NCBI RefSeq assembly: GCF_007751715.1
Contig: NZ_CP036292.1
Location: forward strand, 3,348,001-3,412,000
Source of the DNA: Rosistilla oblonga
Lineage (GTDB): Bacteria > Planctomycetota > Planctomycetia > Pirellulales > Pirellulaceae
Direction: 5' to 3'
DNA: 64,000 nucleotides
The position numbers and the translations under genes were made by a program. Under the pieces are notes generated by a model. It saw only the letters and a program-made list of their open reading frames with translations. It did not search any database and was not told the origin of the DNA. The first letter of the stretch is position 1. Every line of letters begins with the position of its first letter. Below, in pieces: positions 9,701-18,470 of the stretch.

Positions 9701-12632
9701 CCGTCGTAAACCCAGCATAATCGCCGGTGTCGATCGAAATCGAGTCGCTGTTGATCATCTGCGGATAGCTCTGTCGCCAGCCGGTTTGAGCGAGCTCGCG
9801 GACGCTGTAATCACCCGCCAACAGGTCTTCAAATAGGTAAGCACCTTGGGCATCGGTCAGCGTTGTCGGTTCGCCGGTGTCCAGGCTTCCGTTGTTGTTC
9901 AGATCCAAATAGATCGTCCAATCGGGGAGCGTCGGTTCGCCGGCGTCGCGAGCTCCGTTGTCGTTCAAGTCGTGGAACTTGACACCGCTGATCGACGCGG
10001 TGCCGCCCGTTCCGCCGCCACCGGTGTTGGTGATCGTAACGGTGACGGTTCCGACAGCTTCGAGGCCAAATTGATCGGCGACGGTATAGGTGAAGGTCTC
10101 GGTCCCGGTGATGCCTGCAACGGGCGTGTAGTTCACTCCCATCGCCCCCGCGGCGACGCTAACCGTTGCACCGCGGCTTCCATCGCTGACCTGGCTGATC
10201 TGGACCGTCTCGCCGGGAACACCTGCCTCACCAAGCCCTGGGCTGATAACGCTGGAAAGATCGATCATGATCGAACTGGTCGTCGTGGTGTTGATCGTTG
10301 CCGATCGATCGCCCGCCACCGGTTCGTCGTTGATGCTCAAGATATCGATCGTGACAATCGCTTGCTCGCTCGGATTGCTGCCATCGGTCATCGTGTAGCG
10401 GAAGGAATCGGCAGCCGTTCCGAACTGGTTTTCGGGCGGCGTATAGACAAACGTTCCGTTGGCTTGCAGCGCGACAGTCCCCTGCGTCCCCGCGGTATCG
10501 ATCGACACCAAACGCTTCGTGCCCGTGGTGATCGTGTCGTTATCAAGCAGCGCCGCGGCGACGCTGAACGTCGTCGCAGTGTCTTCGTTGACCATCAGGG
10601 TGTCGGGTTCCGCCACCGGCCTGCCCGCATTGATGATCACGACGTCGATCACCGTGTTGCCGGTATCGATCCCATCGGAGAAGGTGACGGCGATCTGATC
10701 GGATGTGGCGGCGGTGTCGGGAGCTCGATAGACCAAGTTGCCACCGGTCGAATCGACAGCTTGCCCCAGCGTTGCGGAAACCTCGGTGATACTGATGCCG
10801 CGGGCTTCGTTGGCTGGTTGAGGCAGCAAAAACGAGGTGTAGGGAATCGCGATCGTTTCGCCGCGAGGAACGGTCACGGTGATCCGTTCGGCGGTTGGCG
10901 GATCGTTGATCGAACGGACGTCGACGACCACGGTTCCGGTGGCAAACTGAGTCCCGTTGCTGATCTCGTACGTGAACGTGTCGCTGCCAAAATAGTTGGC
11001 GGCTGGTTGATAGAAGACTTCCCCTTGCACGATGCTTGCCGTGCCGTGGCTGGCTGGCCCGACCGACAACAGATTCAAAACATCGGGCGACGGCAGGTCG
11101 TTGGCTAAGACATCGATCGGCGTCGCAGCTGCATCCTCGTCGATCGAGACATTGTCCGTGACCGCGGTCAGTGACAATTGAGTTGGAATCACGAACCGAC
11201 CGACCGCCAGTCCGGTCCGTTCGTCTTGGGGCGTTATCGGATCGTCGACCAACCCGATCGAGATCATGTCGGGCGTTAATGCGATATCCGAACTGGCGCT
11301 GGAACCGTACAGCGAGATCTCCGATCCGATCGGATTGTCGGGCAGATCGAGCGTGAAGCGGACGTTGTCTTGTGCCCGAACCGCCTGCATTTCGATGCTG
11401 AATGCTTCGAAACGATCTAGCAGCGTTGGATTGTTGGGATCGTACAGACCATTGGTTTGAGCGGGCCCCACGCCGCCGATCTCGTCGAATGTCTCGAGGT
11501 TTCCCGGGTTGTAGACGCCCGAACGAACGTCGCCGTAAACGACCCTGTCGTTCATCGACGAGCTACGGAAATCGATGTTGTAGAGCAGAGAGTTGGGATT
11601 GATCTGCGTATTGTCGGGACTCGTGTAGACAGGGACTTCGGTAACGTTTTGGGTCACCGTCGCACCGGTCAAGGTGTTTGTATTGACAAGCAAATTGGGG
11701 ATGTTGACAAATTCGGCGCTCTCGCCGGTAAAGCGAATGATATAGCGGAACGGATCGCCGGTGCCGACGATCGGGACGCCTCCGCCATCGATATCGCGAG
11801 AGGACCGCGCCGCTTGGCTTACCGAAACCGTATCCGCTCCTAAACCAAGCCCTTCTTCGATCGCAAATTCGATCGCCCGCTCGGGATCGTTGGTCAGCGT
11901 CGGCACGTTGGGATCGGTGCTGCTGACAAGGACCTCGGCGATCCGATCGGGCTGGTTGTCGAACGCCAACGTCAGCGAACCGCCAGCATCGACAAGGTTT
12001 TCCGATAGTTCGATGATCTGCGTTTCGCTGAGCACCGGTCGGAATGAATCGATACCGGTCGCCAAGATGTCGACGTACAGCGAAAACGCGCCGAATCGGT
12101 TTTCGAAGATCGAACGCTGATCGGTGTAGCGGACCTCGAGATCAAACTTGTCGCCAACGTTGACTTCGAAGTTGCGCGAGCCGTCGGCTAACAGCGAAGT
12201 CCCATCCTGCGTGACGTCGAGCTCGATATCCAACAATGGATCGGGTTCGGCTTCGCCAAGCGTCAAGCGGTTGATCACGATCAACGCATCCAATGGCGTC
12301 AGGCGTCCATCGGCGTTGACGTCGGTGAAACGATGCGCCGCGGAGTCGTTCGGATCGGATTCCCCTTCGCCGCCGCGAGCCAATTGGTTCAGAACGATCA
12401 GCGCATCGCTGGGGGTGATTCGGAAGTCGGCGTTGACGTCTTCTGCGACCAGATAATTGTGGTTGGATACCATCGACGTCGGTGCCAGGTCGGCGGCGAG
12501 CAATTGTCGCGGTTCGAGTGACTCGGCGACCAAACGACGCAGCTGATTCAGCTTGCGACGCGGCCCGGCTGCTCGGTTCGACTTGCGATCGCTGCCGTTG
12601 CCAAAGAGGCGTCCTTTATTGTTCACCGCCAT
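6768..12632 (-). CDS. Giant exported multidomain protein with dockerin-like pair and metzincin-like zinc site
   Basis: A 1954-residue protein. The start at 12632 (MAVNNKGRLFGNG) precedes the planctomycete export signature LEPRQLLAAD near residue 42. Two EF-hand dockerin-like repeats follow (DVNADFRITPSDALIVLNQL and DVNADGRLTPLDALIVINRL). Then come tandem cadherin/VCBS-like beta domains (each with FGSDTFTYEISNG-like strands), an SdrD-B-like segment (GVKFHDLNDNGARDAGEP), FG-GAP/VCBS repeats (DIDADGDLDVIVAN), and at least four Calx-beta repeats (SVIEGDAATVTATLSRA and relatives). The last 45 residues hold HEQAHALGLDH (His1913, Glu1914, His1917, His1923) and a Met-turn-like SPLMS, as in matrixins. 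It is probably a calcium-binding cell-surface protein. Proteolytic activity is inference, since no full catalytic domain is obvious. Confidence 0.85.
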   Translation of the reverse strand: MAVNNKGRLFGNGSDRKSNRAAGPRRKLNQLRRLVAESLEPRQLLAADLAPTSMVSNHNYLVAEDVNADFRITPSDALIVLNQLARGGEGESDPNDSAAHRFTDVNADGRLTPLDALIVINRLTLGEAEPDPLLDIELDVTQDGTSLLADGSRNFEVNVGDKFDLEVRYTDQRSIFENRFGAFSLYVDILATGIDSFRPVLSETQIIELSENLVDAGGSLTLAFDNQPDRIAEVLVSSTDPNVPTLTNDPERAIEFAIEEGLGLGADTVSVSQAARSSRDIDGGGVPIVGTGDPFRYIIRFTGESAEFVNIPNLLVNTNTLTGATVTQNVTEVPVYTSPDNTQINPNSLLYNIDFRSSSMNDRVVYGDVRSGVYNPGNLETFDEIGGVGPAQTNGLYDPNNPTLLDRFEAFSIEMQAVRAQDNVRFTLDLPDNPIGSEISLYGSSASSDIALTPDMISIGLVDDPITPQDERTGLAVGRFVIPTQLSLTAVTDNVSIDEDAAATPIDVLANDLPSPDVLNLLSVGPASHGTASIVQGEVFYQPAANYFGSDTFTYEISNGTQFATGTVVVDVRSINDPPTAERITVTVPRGETIAIPYTSFLLPQPANEARGISITEVSATLGQAVDSTGGNLVYRAPDTAATSDQIAVTFSDGIDTGNTVIDVVIINAGRPVAEPDTLMVNEDTATTFSVAAALLDNDTITTGTKRLVSIDTAGTQGTVALQANGTFVYTPPENQFGTAADSFRYTMTDGSNPSEQAIVTIDILSINDEPVAGDRSATINTTTTSSIMIDLSSVISPGLGEAGVPGETVQISQVSDGSRGATVSVAAGAMGVNYTPVAGITGTETFTYTVADQFGLEAVGTVTVTITNTGGGGTGGTASISGVKFHDLNDNGARDAGEPTLPDWTIYLDLNNNGSLDTGEPTTLTDAQGAYLFEDLLAGDYSVRELAQTGWRQSYPQMINSDSISIDTGDYAGFTTVADIDADGDLDVIVANEYSNSKLRESNIALLTNNGSGNFAQSTLALPRDARPHAVVADRDFTGDGIVDLVVASAGIPGGAAGANGLQMFVGTGAGFNPSWQFIPAGDGPSDLAARDFDGDGNVDLVVTNHRSDNLSILMGLGGGSFTSPIPLAAGDEPVSLSLGELASGAGDILAVANYRSGSVSIYTGSGGAFALRNSITGLTNPTDVRLVDIDGDGNDDLVVADSGTDTVRSYRGNGSGGFTALETKAVNTGEVDDLRERPEAIDVTDFNRDGAPDLLIANRVGGESLWLNDGDGTFPHSSQQLGQTIPNFNPMLAKSIAVANLDGDDQLDYVVAFAAGGVNIHTTTVSDDPGFYLLTLDDGDAAVDNDFGNFQYAVSPTATVSMSVSQTAITENANSNTSVVTVRLSEVLETGVTVTLGLAGAATRNADYTISTTQLTIPAGSLTATATIASLNDEIDEGDGELIALTIDDVVGATENGQQQATVTIIDDDDEQVPTLQISSTPASVIEGDAATVTATLSRATDQDVIVSLGYDSGTATRGEDFNGAAVLTIPAGQTTASLNLLTVADGIDEPDEAIIVDVLGTSGASELGLQSTTINLVDVDATPPVVQLSASATSMPENGGSVTFTATLDSASANDVIVELAFSGTATRDADYITPTQIVIPAGNLTGSVTATSIDDLLDDNAETVNVEIFSASGATAAAQTPLSVTIVDDDAPTVSLVAQFAEIIEDGGYSRLTAVLSSALQTETVVELSFSGSAIPGQHFTMQSQRIVIPADATSASILIQAINNQEIENADRVIQIEAVGANASTTITIRNEDGVSYPLRAAGTPSAIAPAEVSQAELSGLYAASLDVWQQAGLSASGLDRLRSLSIEVADLQGDVLGRALNDRIAIDSDAAGFGWFVDATPLDDEEFEPGSQSEVSGAIDLLSVILHEQAHALGLDHGDSPLMSETLEAGTRRTPSADDVDRALQEMF

Positions 12633-12854
12633 AACGTCTTTTGCCTGTCTATATTTAGGTGGATTTGGGCCGCCGAGAGCAGCACGCCTCGCGGAAACCG
12701 AGGCTTTTGCAAGTTCCTGGGACAAATCAGGAGGGACCGGAACAGCGCGGACGGGGGGATTCCGAAGTGCGCACGGCCCGTGGCACAATCTAATCAAAGG
12801 TGGGGATTAAAGCACCGGATTTGCCGGAAAAAATCCTCTAACCGGACTGTTTTG

Positions 12855-12874
12855 CTGAGTGCTCGTGCACTCAG
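12855..12874 (-). terminator. Perfect hairpin after the sulfatase gene
   Basis: CTGAGTGC and GCACTCAG form a perfect 8-bp stem around a four-base loop, 20 bases past the sulfatase stop codon. No T-tract follows on the minus strand, so it is a candidate terminator or mRNA-end stabiliser only. Confidence 0.4.
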
Positions 12875-12893
12875 ACGCTGCGAATTTGCAGGA

Positions 12894-14384
12894 TTACAGC
12901 CGTGGAGACTGCCAGCTTGGAATCCCCTGATCCTGCTTCTGACGCTCAAACGCGACGTGAAACGGCCGCGTCTTGGACATCGGAGCCGTCTCGTTGACCA
13001 TCATCGGACGGGTCTTTTGCCACCAAGCGTCGTACGCGTCGCGCATCGCTTGGACGACTTCCGGATGCTGGTCGATCACGTTTGTCTTCTGCCCCGGATC
13101 GGCTTGCATGTCATATAAAGCCTTCCCCTCGACCAAGCGGAACCGCTGATTGCGAACCGAAAAGTTTTTCCATTGAGATTCGTTTGGCTCCTCGCCCGTT
13201 TTCCAGCGACCCTTGTGAGTGAACAGATAGCGATCCTCCCAATCGGCCTGCGGGTTTTCGATCAGCGGCAGCAGGCTGCGTCCTTCGACCTGTCCCTTTG
13301 GCAGCGTTCCACCAGCCAATGCGACAAGCGTCGGAAAGACGTCCAGGTGAGCTGCGATCCGGTCGACGTCTTGCCCCGCCGCGACATGTCCATCCCAGCG
13401 GACGAAAAACGGCACGCGGCAGCCGCCTTCGTCGACACTCCCTTTCAGCCCCTTCATGCCAGCGTTGTAGGGACGCATCAATGTCCCATCGGCCAGCGTT
13501 CCCATCGGTTGGTTGCCGCGGCCCGATCCGCCGCCGGTCATCCCGTTGTCGCTCATGAAGATCAACAGCGTATCTTCCTTCATGTTCCATTGCTCCATCT
13601 TCGCCAGCAGCTTGCCGACATTTTCGTCGATGTTTTCGATCATCCCGTAGAACCCCGCTTGGTCGTCGGTGAAACCGAGGTCGGTAAAGCGTTTCGCGTT
13701 TTTGGCGGGGGCGATAAATGGACTGTGCGGCGCGTTGGTCACGATGTAGGCGAAGAACGGCTGCTTCTGATCGTGCTGCTTTTTGATCCAGCCCAACGCG
13801 GCGTCGAAGAACAGATCGGTGCAGTAGCCATCGGTTTGAACGAACTTCCCGTTGTGTCGCAGCACGGGATCGAAGTACTTGTTGCCGGGGGCGTCGGCGC
13901 AACTGCAGTCGTACGCTTGGCCGATCCCACCGGCGCCGTGGATGAACGCTTCGTCAAAGCCACGGTTTTGGGGCTGATATTCATCCTCGTCCCCCAGGTG
14001 CCACTTACCGAAGATCCCCGATCGATAGCCCGCTTGGCCAAGTACCTGAGGCAGCGTGGTCGCATCCAACGTCATCCGCTCGCGTTCGAGAATCGTATGC
14101 GTGACGCCGTTTTGCATCGGGTGCCGGCCGGTCATCAACGCCGATCGCGTTGGCGCACATGTCGGTGCGACTAACATCCGCGTAAACCGGGTGCTCTGAT
14201 CGTAGAGAGCGTCGAGGTTGGGAGTCTGAATCCAGGGATGCCCATGACGGCCGACGGGACCGTAACCCTGGTCATCGGTCATGACCAGAATGATGTTCGG
14301 TTTGGAATCGGCCAATGGTGCCGCGGCGGATATGCCTTGGCAGAGTGTCACTACAGCGGCTGTCACTAAAAAGGGGCGAATCAT
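12894..14384 (-). CDS. Secreted formylglycine-dependent sulfatase
   Basis: A 496-residue type I sulfatase. The ATG at 14384 gives the signal peptide MIRPFLVTAAVVTLCQGISA, and the longer frame to 14525 adds only unconserved residues. KPNIILVMTDDQG supplies the metal-binding Asp pair (37 and 38). CAPTR at residues 76-80 is the C-X-P-X-R formylglycine signature, with Cys76 predicted to be converted. FGKWHLG follows. The later YFAYIVTNAPHSPF-like and FMSDNGMTGGG segments hold the other catalytic and metal residues. It probably acts in the periplasm on sulfated algal or host glycans, as the many planctomycete sulfatases do. The substrate cannot be read from the sequence. Confidence 0.93.
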   Translation of the reverse strand: MIRPFLVTAAVVTLCQGISAAAPLADSKPNIILVMTDDQGYGPVGRHGHPWIQTPNLDALYDQSTRFTRMLVAPTCAPTRSALMTGRHPMQNGVTHTILERERMTLDATTLPQVLGQAGYRSGIFGKWHLGDEDEYQPQNRGFDEAFIHGAGGIGQAYDCSCADAPGNKYFDPVLRHNGKFVQTDGYCTDLFFDAALGWIKKQHDQKQPFFAYIVTNAPHSPFIAPAKNAKRFTDLGFTDDQAGFYGMIENIDENVGKLLAKMEQWNMKEDTLLIFMSDNGMTGGGSGRGNQPMGTLADGTLMRPYNAGMKGLKGSVDEGGCRVPFFVRWDGHVAAGQDVDRIAAHLDVFPTLVALAGGTLPKGQVEGRSLLPLIENPQADWEDRYLFTHKGRWKTGEEPNESQWKNFSVRNQRFRLVEGKALYDMQADPGQKTNVIDQHPEVVQAMRDAYDAWWQKTRPMMVNETAPMSKTRPFHVAFERQKQDQGIPSWQSPRL

Positions 14385-14735
14385 AGGTATACGGACTCCG
14401 CAATAAGTCGTGAGTAAGGCATGGGAGAATTGCAAAACCGTCGCAACGGGCTTTGCGGAAGACACTCTGCCCGTATCAAGGGAGGGTGATCTGCCTATCG
14501 TAGCCAACGCCGCCCGGCAAAACAAACTCCCGGGCGAAGAGGTCAGGGCGAGGGATCCCGGCCGCTATCGACAGCAAGATGCATCCACTGGGGGGCCGGC
14601 CGCTGTGGCTTCGATGCAAAAGAAATCGTGGTCTCAAGAATGCCACCGAGAACGTATGTTCCCGATCGACCCGTTAGTCACTTGTCGATGACATGGATCG
14701 ATCCTAGCGGGATGATCCGCTGGCATTGCTGATTG
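14385..14735. other. Intergenic stretch upstream of the sulfatase
   Basis: About 350 bases between the sulfatase start and the end of the small lipoprotein gene. I recognise no gene, repeat or clear promoter in it. The promoter of the sulfatase gene should lie here. Confidence 0.35.
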
Positions 14736-15164
14736 TCATTCGTCGCCGGTGGCGAGAGTTACCAGCAGTGGTGTAGTGTCTGCAACACCGCGGGTTGTTG
14801 TTAGCCCGCTAGTATAGTAGTCGGCGTAGCGACGTGGGACGGTGCCACCGTGCTGGTGGGCGTCGGCTGCGAGGTCTTCGGTCAATACGATCTGCACGAC
14901 GACGATTTCGTATTCACCAGGTGGGCAACGAGGCTCGCCATCTTGATCGGTCAAGGTGAAGCTGCCGTCGGTTCCGATGCGACTTGCGTACCGCGAACCA
15001 TCGGCGACCGATCGAAACTCGACGCTACCCGATCGCACCGGGGTGCCATCGTCGAACCTGACGAAGCCAGCGGAGGAATTGTCTGCGTTTCCGCAACCGC
15101 TGACGAAAGCTAAGATTGCGATGCCGCAACATAGAAAACGCCAGTTATTCGCCTTGCTGTTCAC
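14736..15164 (-). CDS. Small lipoprotein with carboxypeptidase-regulatory-like domain
   Basis: About 142 residues from a GTG at 15164. The sequence [20 protein letters not shown] leads into the lipobox VSGC, so a lipid-anchored exported protein is expected. The rest ([19 protein letters not shown], then GTDGSFTL) resembles the small beta-sandwich carboxypeptidase-regulatory domains that planctomycetes place next to DUF1559 genes. The start GTG shares four bases with the stop codon of the upstream DUF1559 gene (GTGA), which indicates translational coupling and a two-gene operon. No enzymatic residues are visible; the role is unknown. The frame extends upstream to 15371 but overlaps the neighbour, so the short form is preferred. 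Confidence 0.75.
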   Translation of the reverse strand: MNSKANNWRFLCCGIAILAFVSGCGNADNSSAGFVRFDDGTPVRSGSVEFRSVADGSRYASRIGTDGSFTLTDQDGEPRCPPGEYEIVVVQIVLTEDLAADAHQHGGTVPRRYADYYTSGLTTTRGVADTTPLLVTLATGDE

Positions 15165-16180
15165 TGTTGCAACTCCACGACACGTGCGTCCCCGCGGTTG
15201 GCCAACGATCCGAGAGTCTTCGTGTCGGTCGTTGGACTGAACATCCGTACGCTGCCATCGACCAGGGCGAAGTGGACGCCGGCGGGATGCCAGCTGCCAA
15301 ACGAAAACATGTCGGCCAGCACGTCCCGGGGCCCGCTGGCCAGCCGCAGTCCCGGACCCGCCAGGCGGCAAGAGGCTGGCAGGTGATCGCCATCGTAGGC
15401 GGGAGAGTCCTCGGGGAATTGAGCGAGCCCGTCGAGAGGGACAAACTTCTCACCAAACAGGAACGTGCTGGAGGTTCCGTCGCTGACTGAGGCCATGCGG
15501 ATGCGATCCGACGGACCTATTGCTTTTCCATCTTTGCAAGTCGGACGGACGCTGATGATGACTCCCGTCCCGTTGCCGCCGTAATAGAAGTCGGTCGGTG
15601 CGCCGGTGGATCCGGGAGTCAGGTCGCCATGGTTTCCTGCATAGTCGCAAAGCGCTCCGGGAACATTGACAGCGACATCGTCGGTGCGTGGCGGAAGCGG
15701 GCAACCGCACGGCAACCTTCCACCACCTCCATTGACCGTCGTTCGCAAATTACGTGTACCAATCGGTTGCGTGCCCGCCCGTCGCGAAGGGCACAGGAAA
15801 ATATCGGGGACGACAGTCCGTACACTTTCGTCGTGTTGGTGCCACGGTTTGGAAAAGTCCCATTGATCGCCGAGCGAGACTTGTTCGATGAACGGCATCA
15901 CGCGGGCCAGCCAAGTTGGCGTCTCCAATCCGCATTGATTCGACGGATCGGCATCGGGACGCGATTCGTAACGCGCCGGCGGAAAGTAGCGAAAAACATC
16001 GTGGTGCATGTGCGTCGCAACGGCCAATTGCCGCACACGGTTCGCACAATCGGTACGCCGCGCCGCTTCTCGCGCAGCCTGCACGGCTGGCAACAGCAAG
16101 GCGACCAAGATACCGATGATCGATATCACGACCAGCAGCTCGATGAGTGTAAAGCCGAGGCGCGAATGAGCCGTTTTCAT
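15161..16180 (-). CDS. DUF1559 (SBP_bac_10) prepilin-like protein
   Basis: A 339-residue protein of the very large planctomycete DUF1559 family. The N-terminus carries a type IV prepilin-like signal ([20 protein letters not shown]) followed by [20 protein letters not shown]. The C-terminus has the H-X9-DG motif [15 protein letters not shown]. Such proteins are predicted to be processed by a prepilin peptidase and anchored at the membrane or assembled in pseudopilus-like structures. Their function is not established. The gene is translationally coupled to the small lipoprotein downstream. A long inverted repeat lies upstream at 16310-16377. Confidence 0.93.
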   Translation of the reverse strand: MKTAHSRLGFTLIELLVVISIIGILVALLLPAVQAAREAARRTDCANRVRQLAVATHMHHDVFRYFPPARYESRPDADPSNQCGLETPTWLARVMPFIEQVSLGDQWDFSKPWHQHDESVRTVVPDIFLCPSRRAGTQPIGTRNLRTTVNGGGGRLPCGCPLPPRTDDVAVNVPGALCDYAGNHGDLTPGSTGAPTDFYYGGNGTGVIISVRPTCKDGKAIGPSDRIRMASVSDGTSSTFLFGEKFVPLDGLAQFPEDSPAYDGDHLPASCRLAGPGLRLASGPRDVLADMFSFGSWHPAGVHFALVDGSVRMFSPTTDTKTLGSLANRGDARVVELQQ

Positions 16181-16309
16181 AGATTTGGTCCAGAGCTTCG
16201 TTCACAGAAGGATTCCGGTCCGACCGCAGAACAATATAGTTCATCGATCGCGGCGGTGGGCAAAACCGACAGATATCGGCGTTTTAAACAGCAAGTAAGG
16301 AGTTCTCCT

Positions 16310-16377
16310 CGTTTAACCGCGTGGGCATCGCCCCGCGTCTATAAAGGCCGCGCGGCCCGATGGGCACGCGGTTAAAC
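16310..16377. repeat. Long inverted repeat in intergenic DNA
   Basis: The left arm CGTTTAACCGCGTG and its exact reverse complement CACGCGGTTAAACG enclose about 40 bases that include the GC palindrome GGCCGCGCGGCC. CATCG/CGATG pairs extend the arms past a short mismatch. The whole could fold as a long hairpin. It has the look of a dispersed REP-like element or a bidirectional transcription end rather than an operator, but I see only this copy in the window. Confidence 0.6.
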
Positions 16378-16452
16378 GAAGCAAAGCCAATACGATCTGC
16401 TTAATCCGACGAAATCATCCGGAACACTAAACCTTTTCTCGCCTCGCAAAAC

Positions 16453-18021
16453 CTACGATGGATCGCGAAAGCTTTGCACCCAACGCGAATTGGTTGCAAA
16501 AATTCCTCGCACCGCCGCCTTCACCTCTTCCGGCTCGTAGGGATCATGCTCCAATTCGTGTTCCAGCAGTTCCAACTTCTTGCGGATCAGGTATCCCTGC
16601 ATACTCTGGTATCGCCGGAGTTCACCGCGACGCAGAAAGGTTCCCACCTCTAGCCGCCGGCTCCATTCTTCCCAAACCGGCAACCAGAACAATGCGTGCT
16701 CCTTGTCGCCGCTGTTGGCTGCCGACAAACACTCGCTGCGAGCCAACGCGATTTCCTCCAAGCATTCTTCGGGTGAGGGATAATAGGCGTAACAGGCGAC
16801 GACGCTCAGAGCGACCAAGCCAGCGAGCATCGTCGCGCCAATGACGCTTCGCGGCACCAGGATGTCGAACCCTCGAGGCGGAGCCGCTTCGGTTGGTTCG
16901 GGCGCGGTCGTCACCAAACGTGCCTCATCGATCCCCAATCCCCGCAATATCAATCCGACCAGCGCCAGCAGGGCGACGAAGCCCACCGCGATGCTGCCCG
17001 CAATGTCCAGATGTTTGTCGATCGCTTCGTTCGCCTTCTGCCAAACGTTGCCCTCATTGGGAGGAATGGGATTGGCGTAGATGTCGAACGCGTGGGTGTG
17101 CCCGGCCGGTTCGACTCCCGGCGGCACGAGCGGTTTGTTGATGCCGTAGGAAATACCGAGGACTATCAATAACAAGCCGGTCATCCAGACGGCAGACGCT
17201 TTCCAACCGAAATGTTTGCCAAACCAATACGGCGTGGCGAGATTCATCCCCGTGCCGAGAATCAATAGCGTAAAGGCGGCGCCGGGGGAGTTGGCGTGTT
17301 GGAACATCATCCCCATTTGGCTCATCGCCAACATCGGTGTCGCGTAAACGGGAACGGCGACAAACAACATCGTCAACGGTGCCAAGGGATCATCGCGTTC
17401 GACACTGTGTTGCATCGCGCCGTAGGGTAACACTACGGCCAGCAGGCCAAGTCCTAAGAGTGCCAACAGCGTCAGTGCCATCGGTATTCCGGAGGCGTCG
17501 CGCGACATCTGAACGACCATCGCTGCCAGCCGACGCGGGCCAATCAAACTGAGGTCGCCGCTGTCGGAGGTCGGCGTTGCCTCCTCCGCTTGTTTGCGTC
17601 GATCCAAGGCATCCCACAACAATCCCAACGCCGTCACGATAATCAAAGATCCGACGGCAAACAGGATGATCACCAGCGGGCGACTGAGCGTCAGTCCGTA
17701 CAACAACGACAGGGGATTAAAGAGCGGAGCGGACAAAGCGAATGCCGACAACGCTCCCGGTTTGACTCCCGATCGTCGCATCTGGATCAGGATCGGCAAC
17801 ACGCCGATCGAACAGACCGGCAGCAGCATGCCGATCAACCACGATTGGGGAAGCGAGCGCAGCGAATCGCCGCCGAACAACCGCCGCGTGCCATCGCGTC
17901 CTAGGTAGTAGCGTAGGATCCCCGCGATCAACAACCCAACCAATAAGGTCGGCGCGACCGCGATGAAGCCTTGGGCGATACGTACCAGTCCGCCTACAAA
18001 CATTGCCGAGGGAGAATTCAT
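16453..18021 (-). CDS. ArsP/DUF318-type membrane permease
   Basis: A 522-residue integral membrane protein of the COG0701 permease family. The start at 18021 (MNSPSAMFVGGLVRIAQGFI) overlaps the stop of the upstream lipoprotein gene by four bases (ATGA), so I prefer it to the longer frame. About eight to ten hydrophobic segments are visible. The family hallmark LPVCSIGVLPILIQMRRSG sits around residue 75 and is followed by AFALSAPLFNPLSLLYGL. The C-terminal 100 residues form a soluble tail rich in Glu and Arg (YYPSPEECLEEIALARSECL). Relatives export organoarsenicals or other thiol-reactive compounds; the substrate here is unknown. It is the last gene of the MoxR-DUF58 operon. Confidence 0.8.
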   Translation of the reverse strand: MNSPSAMFVGGLVRIAQGFIAVAPTLLVGLLIAGILRYYLGRDGTRRLFGGDSLRSLPQSWLIGMLLPVCSIGVLPILIQMRRSGVKPGALSAFALSAPLFNPLSLLYGLTLSRPLVIILFAVGSLIIVTALGLLWDALDRRKQAEEATPTSDSGDLSLIGPRRLAAMVVQMSRDASGIPMALTLLALLGLGLLAVVLPYGAMQHSVERDDPLAPLTMLFVAVPVYATPMLAMSQMGMMFQHANSPGAAFTLLILGTGMNLATPYWFGKHFGWKASAVWMTGLLLIVLGISYGINKPLVPPGVEPAGHTHAFDIYANPIPPNEGNVWQKANEAIDKHLDIAGSIAVGFVALLALVGLILRGLGIDEARLVTTAPEPTEAAPPRGFDILVPRSVIGATMLAGLVALSVVACYAYYPSPEECLEEIALARSECLSAANSGDKEHALFWLPVWEEWSRRLEVGTFLRRGELRRYQSMQGYLIRKKLELLEHELEHDPYEPEEVKAAVRGIFATNSRWVQSFRDPS

Positions 18022-18470
18022 TGCGAGGGTCCTTGCGGCGATGGGAAGGGGGCGGGAAGTTTTGCGATCGCTTCTTCGATCAGCTCGCAAAACGCAACGG
18101 TTTGCTTGCGATTGGCGTCGGTCAATTCGTTGCCGCTGGATCGAAGATTCGCCATCAGCGATTCCGCTGCATTGTCCAACGGAATCCAGTCCTGTTCGGA
18201 AAGATCCGTGTCGGCGGCAATCTCAGGAACCCAACTGACGATATCCGCAATTTCAGCCTCCGCCTGTTTCGCATCGGCCGTTTCGTCGGTCGACACATCG
18301 AGCCGCTGGCGCAGCTTGACCGCAGCGTCGGCAAAATCGTCGGGCCAATGTTCGGCCACTTCGTGATCGTGTTCAAAGAGCGATGTCTTGGCGGTTTGTT
18401 CGTCGCCACATCCCGCCAACAACAGGAGTCCCGTTAAGACGATGCCGTTGCAAATTGTTTGGAAACGCAT
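18018..18470 (-). CDS. Small lipoprotein in the MoxR-permease operon
   Basis: About 150 residues. MRFQTICNGIVLTGLLLLAGC is a lipoprotein signal with lipobox LAGC. The mature part is acidic and helical (EIADIVSWVPEIAADTDLSE) with no recognised domain. The ATG at 18470 overlaps the MoxR stop by one base (TGATG), and a GTG three bases upstream would overlap it by four. Either start implies coupling to the MoxR gene. The 3-prime end overlaps the permease start. Its position between a MoxR ATPase and a permease suggests an envelope-located accessory of one of them; this is inference only. Confidence 0.75.
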   Translation of the reverse strand: MRFQTICNGIVLTGLLLLAGCGDEQTAKTSLFEHDHEVAEHWPDDFADAAVKLRQRLDVSTDETADAKQAEAEIADIVSWVPEIAADTDLSEQDWIPLDNAAESLMANLRSSGNELTDANRKQTVAFCELIEEAIAKLPAPFPSPQGPSQ

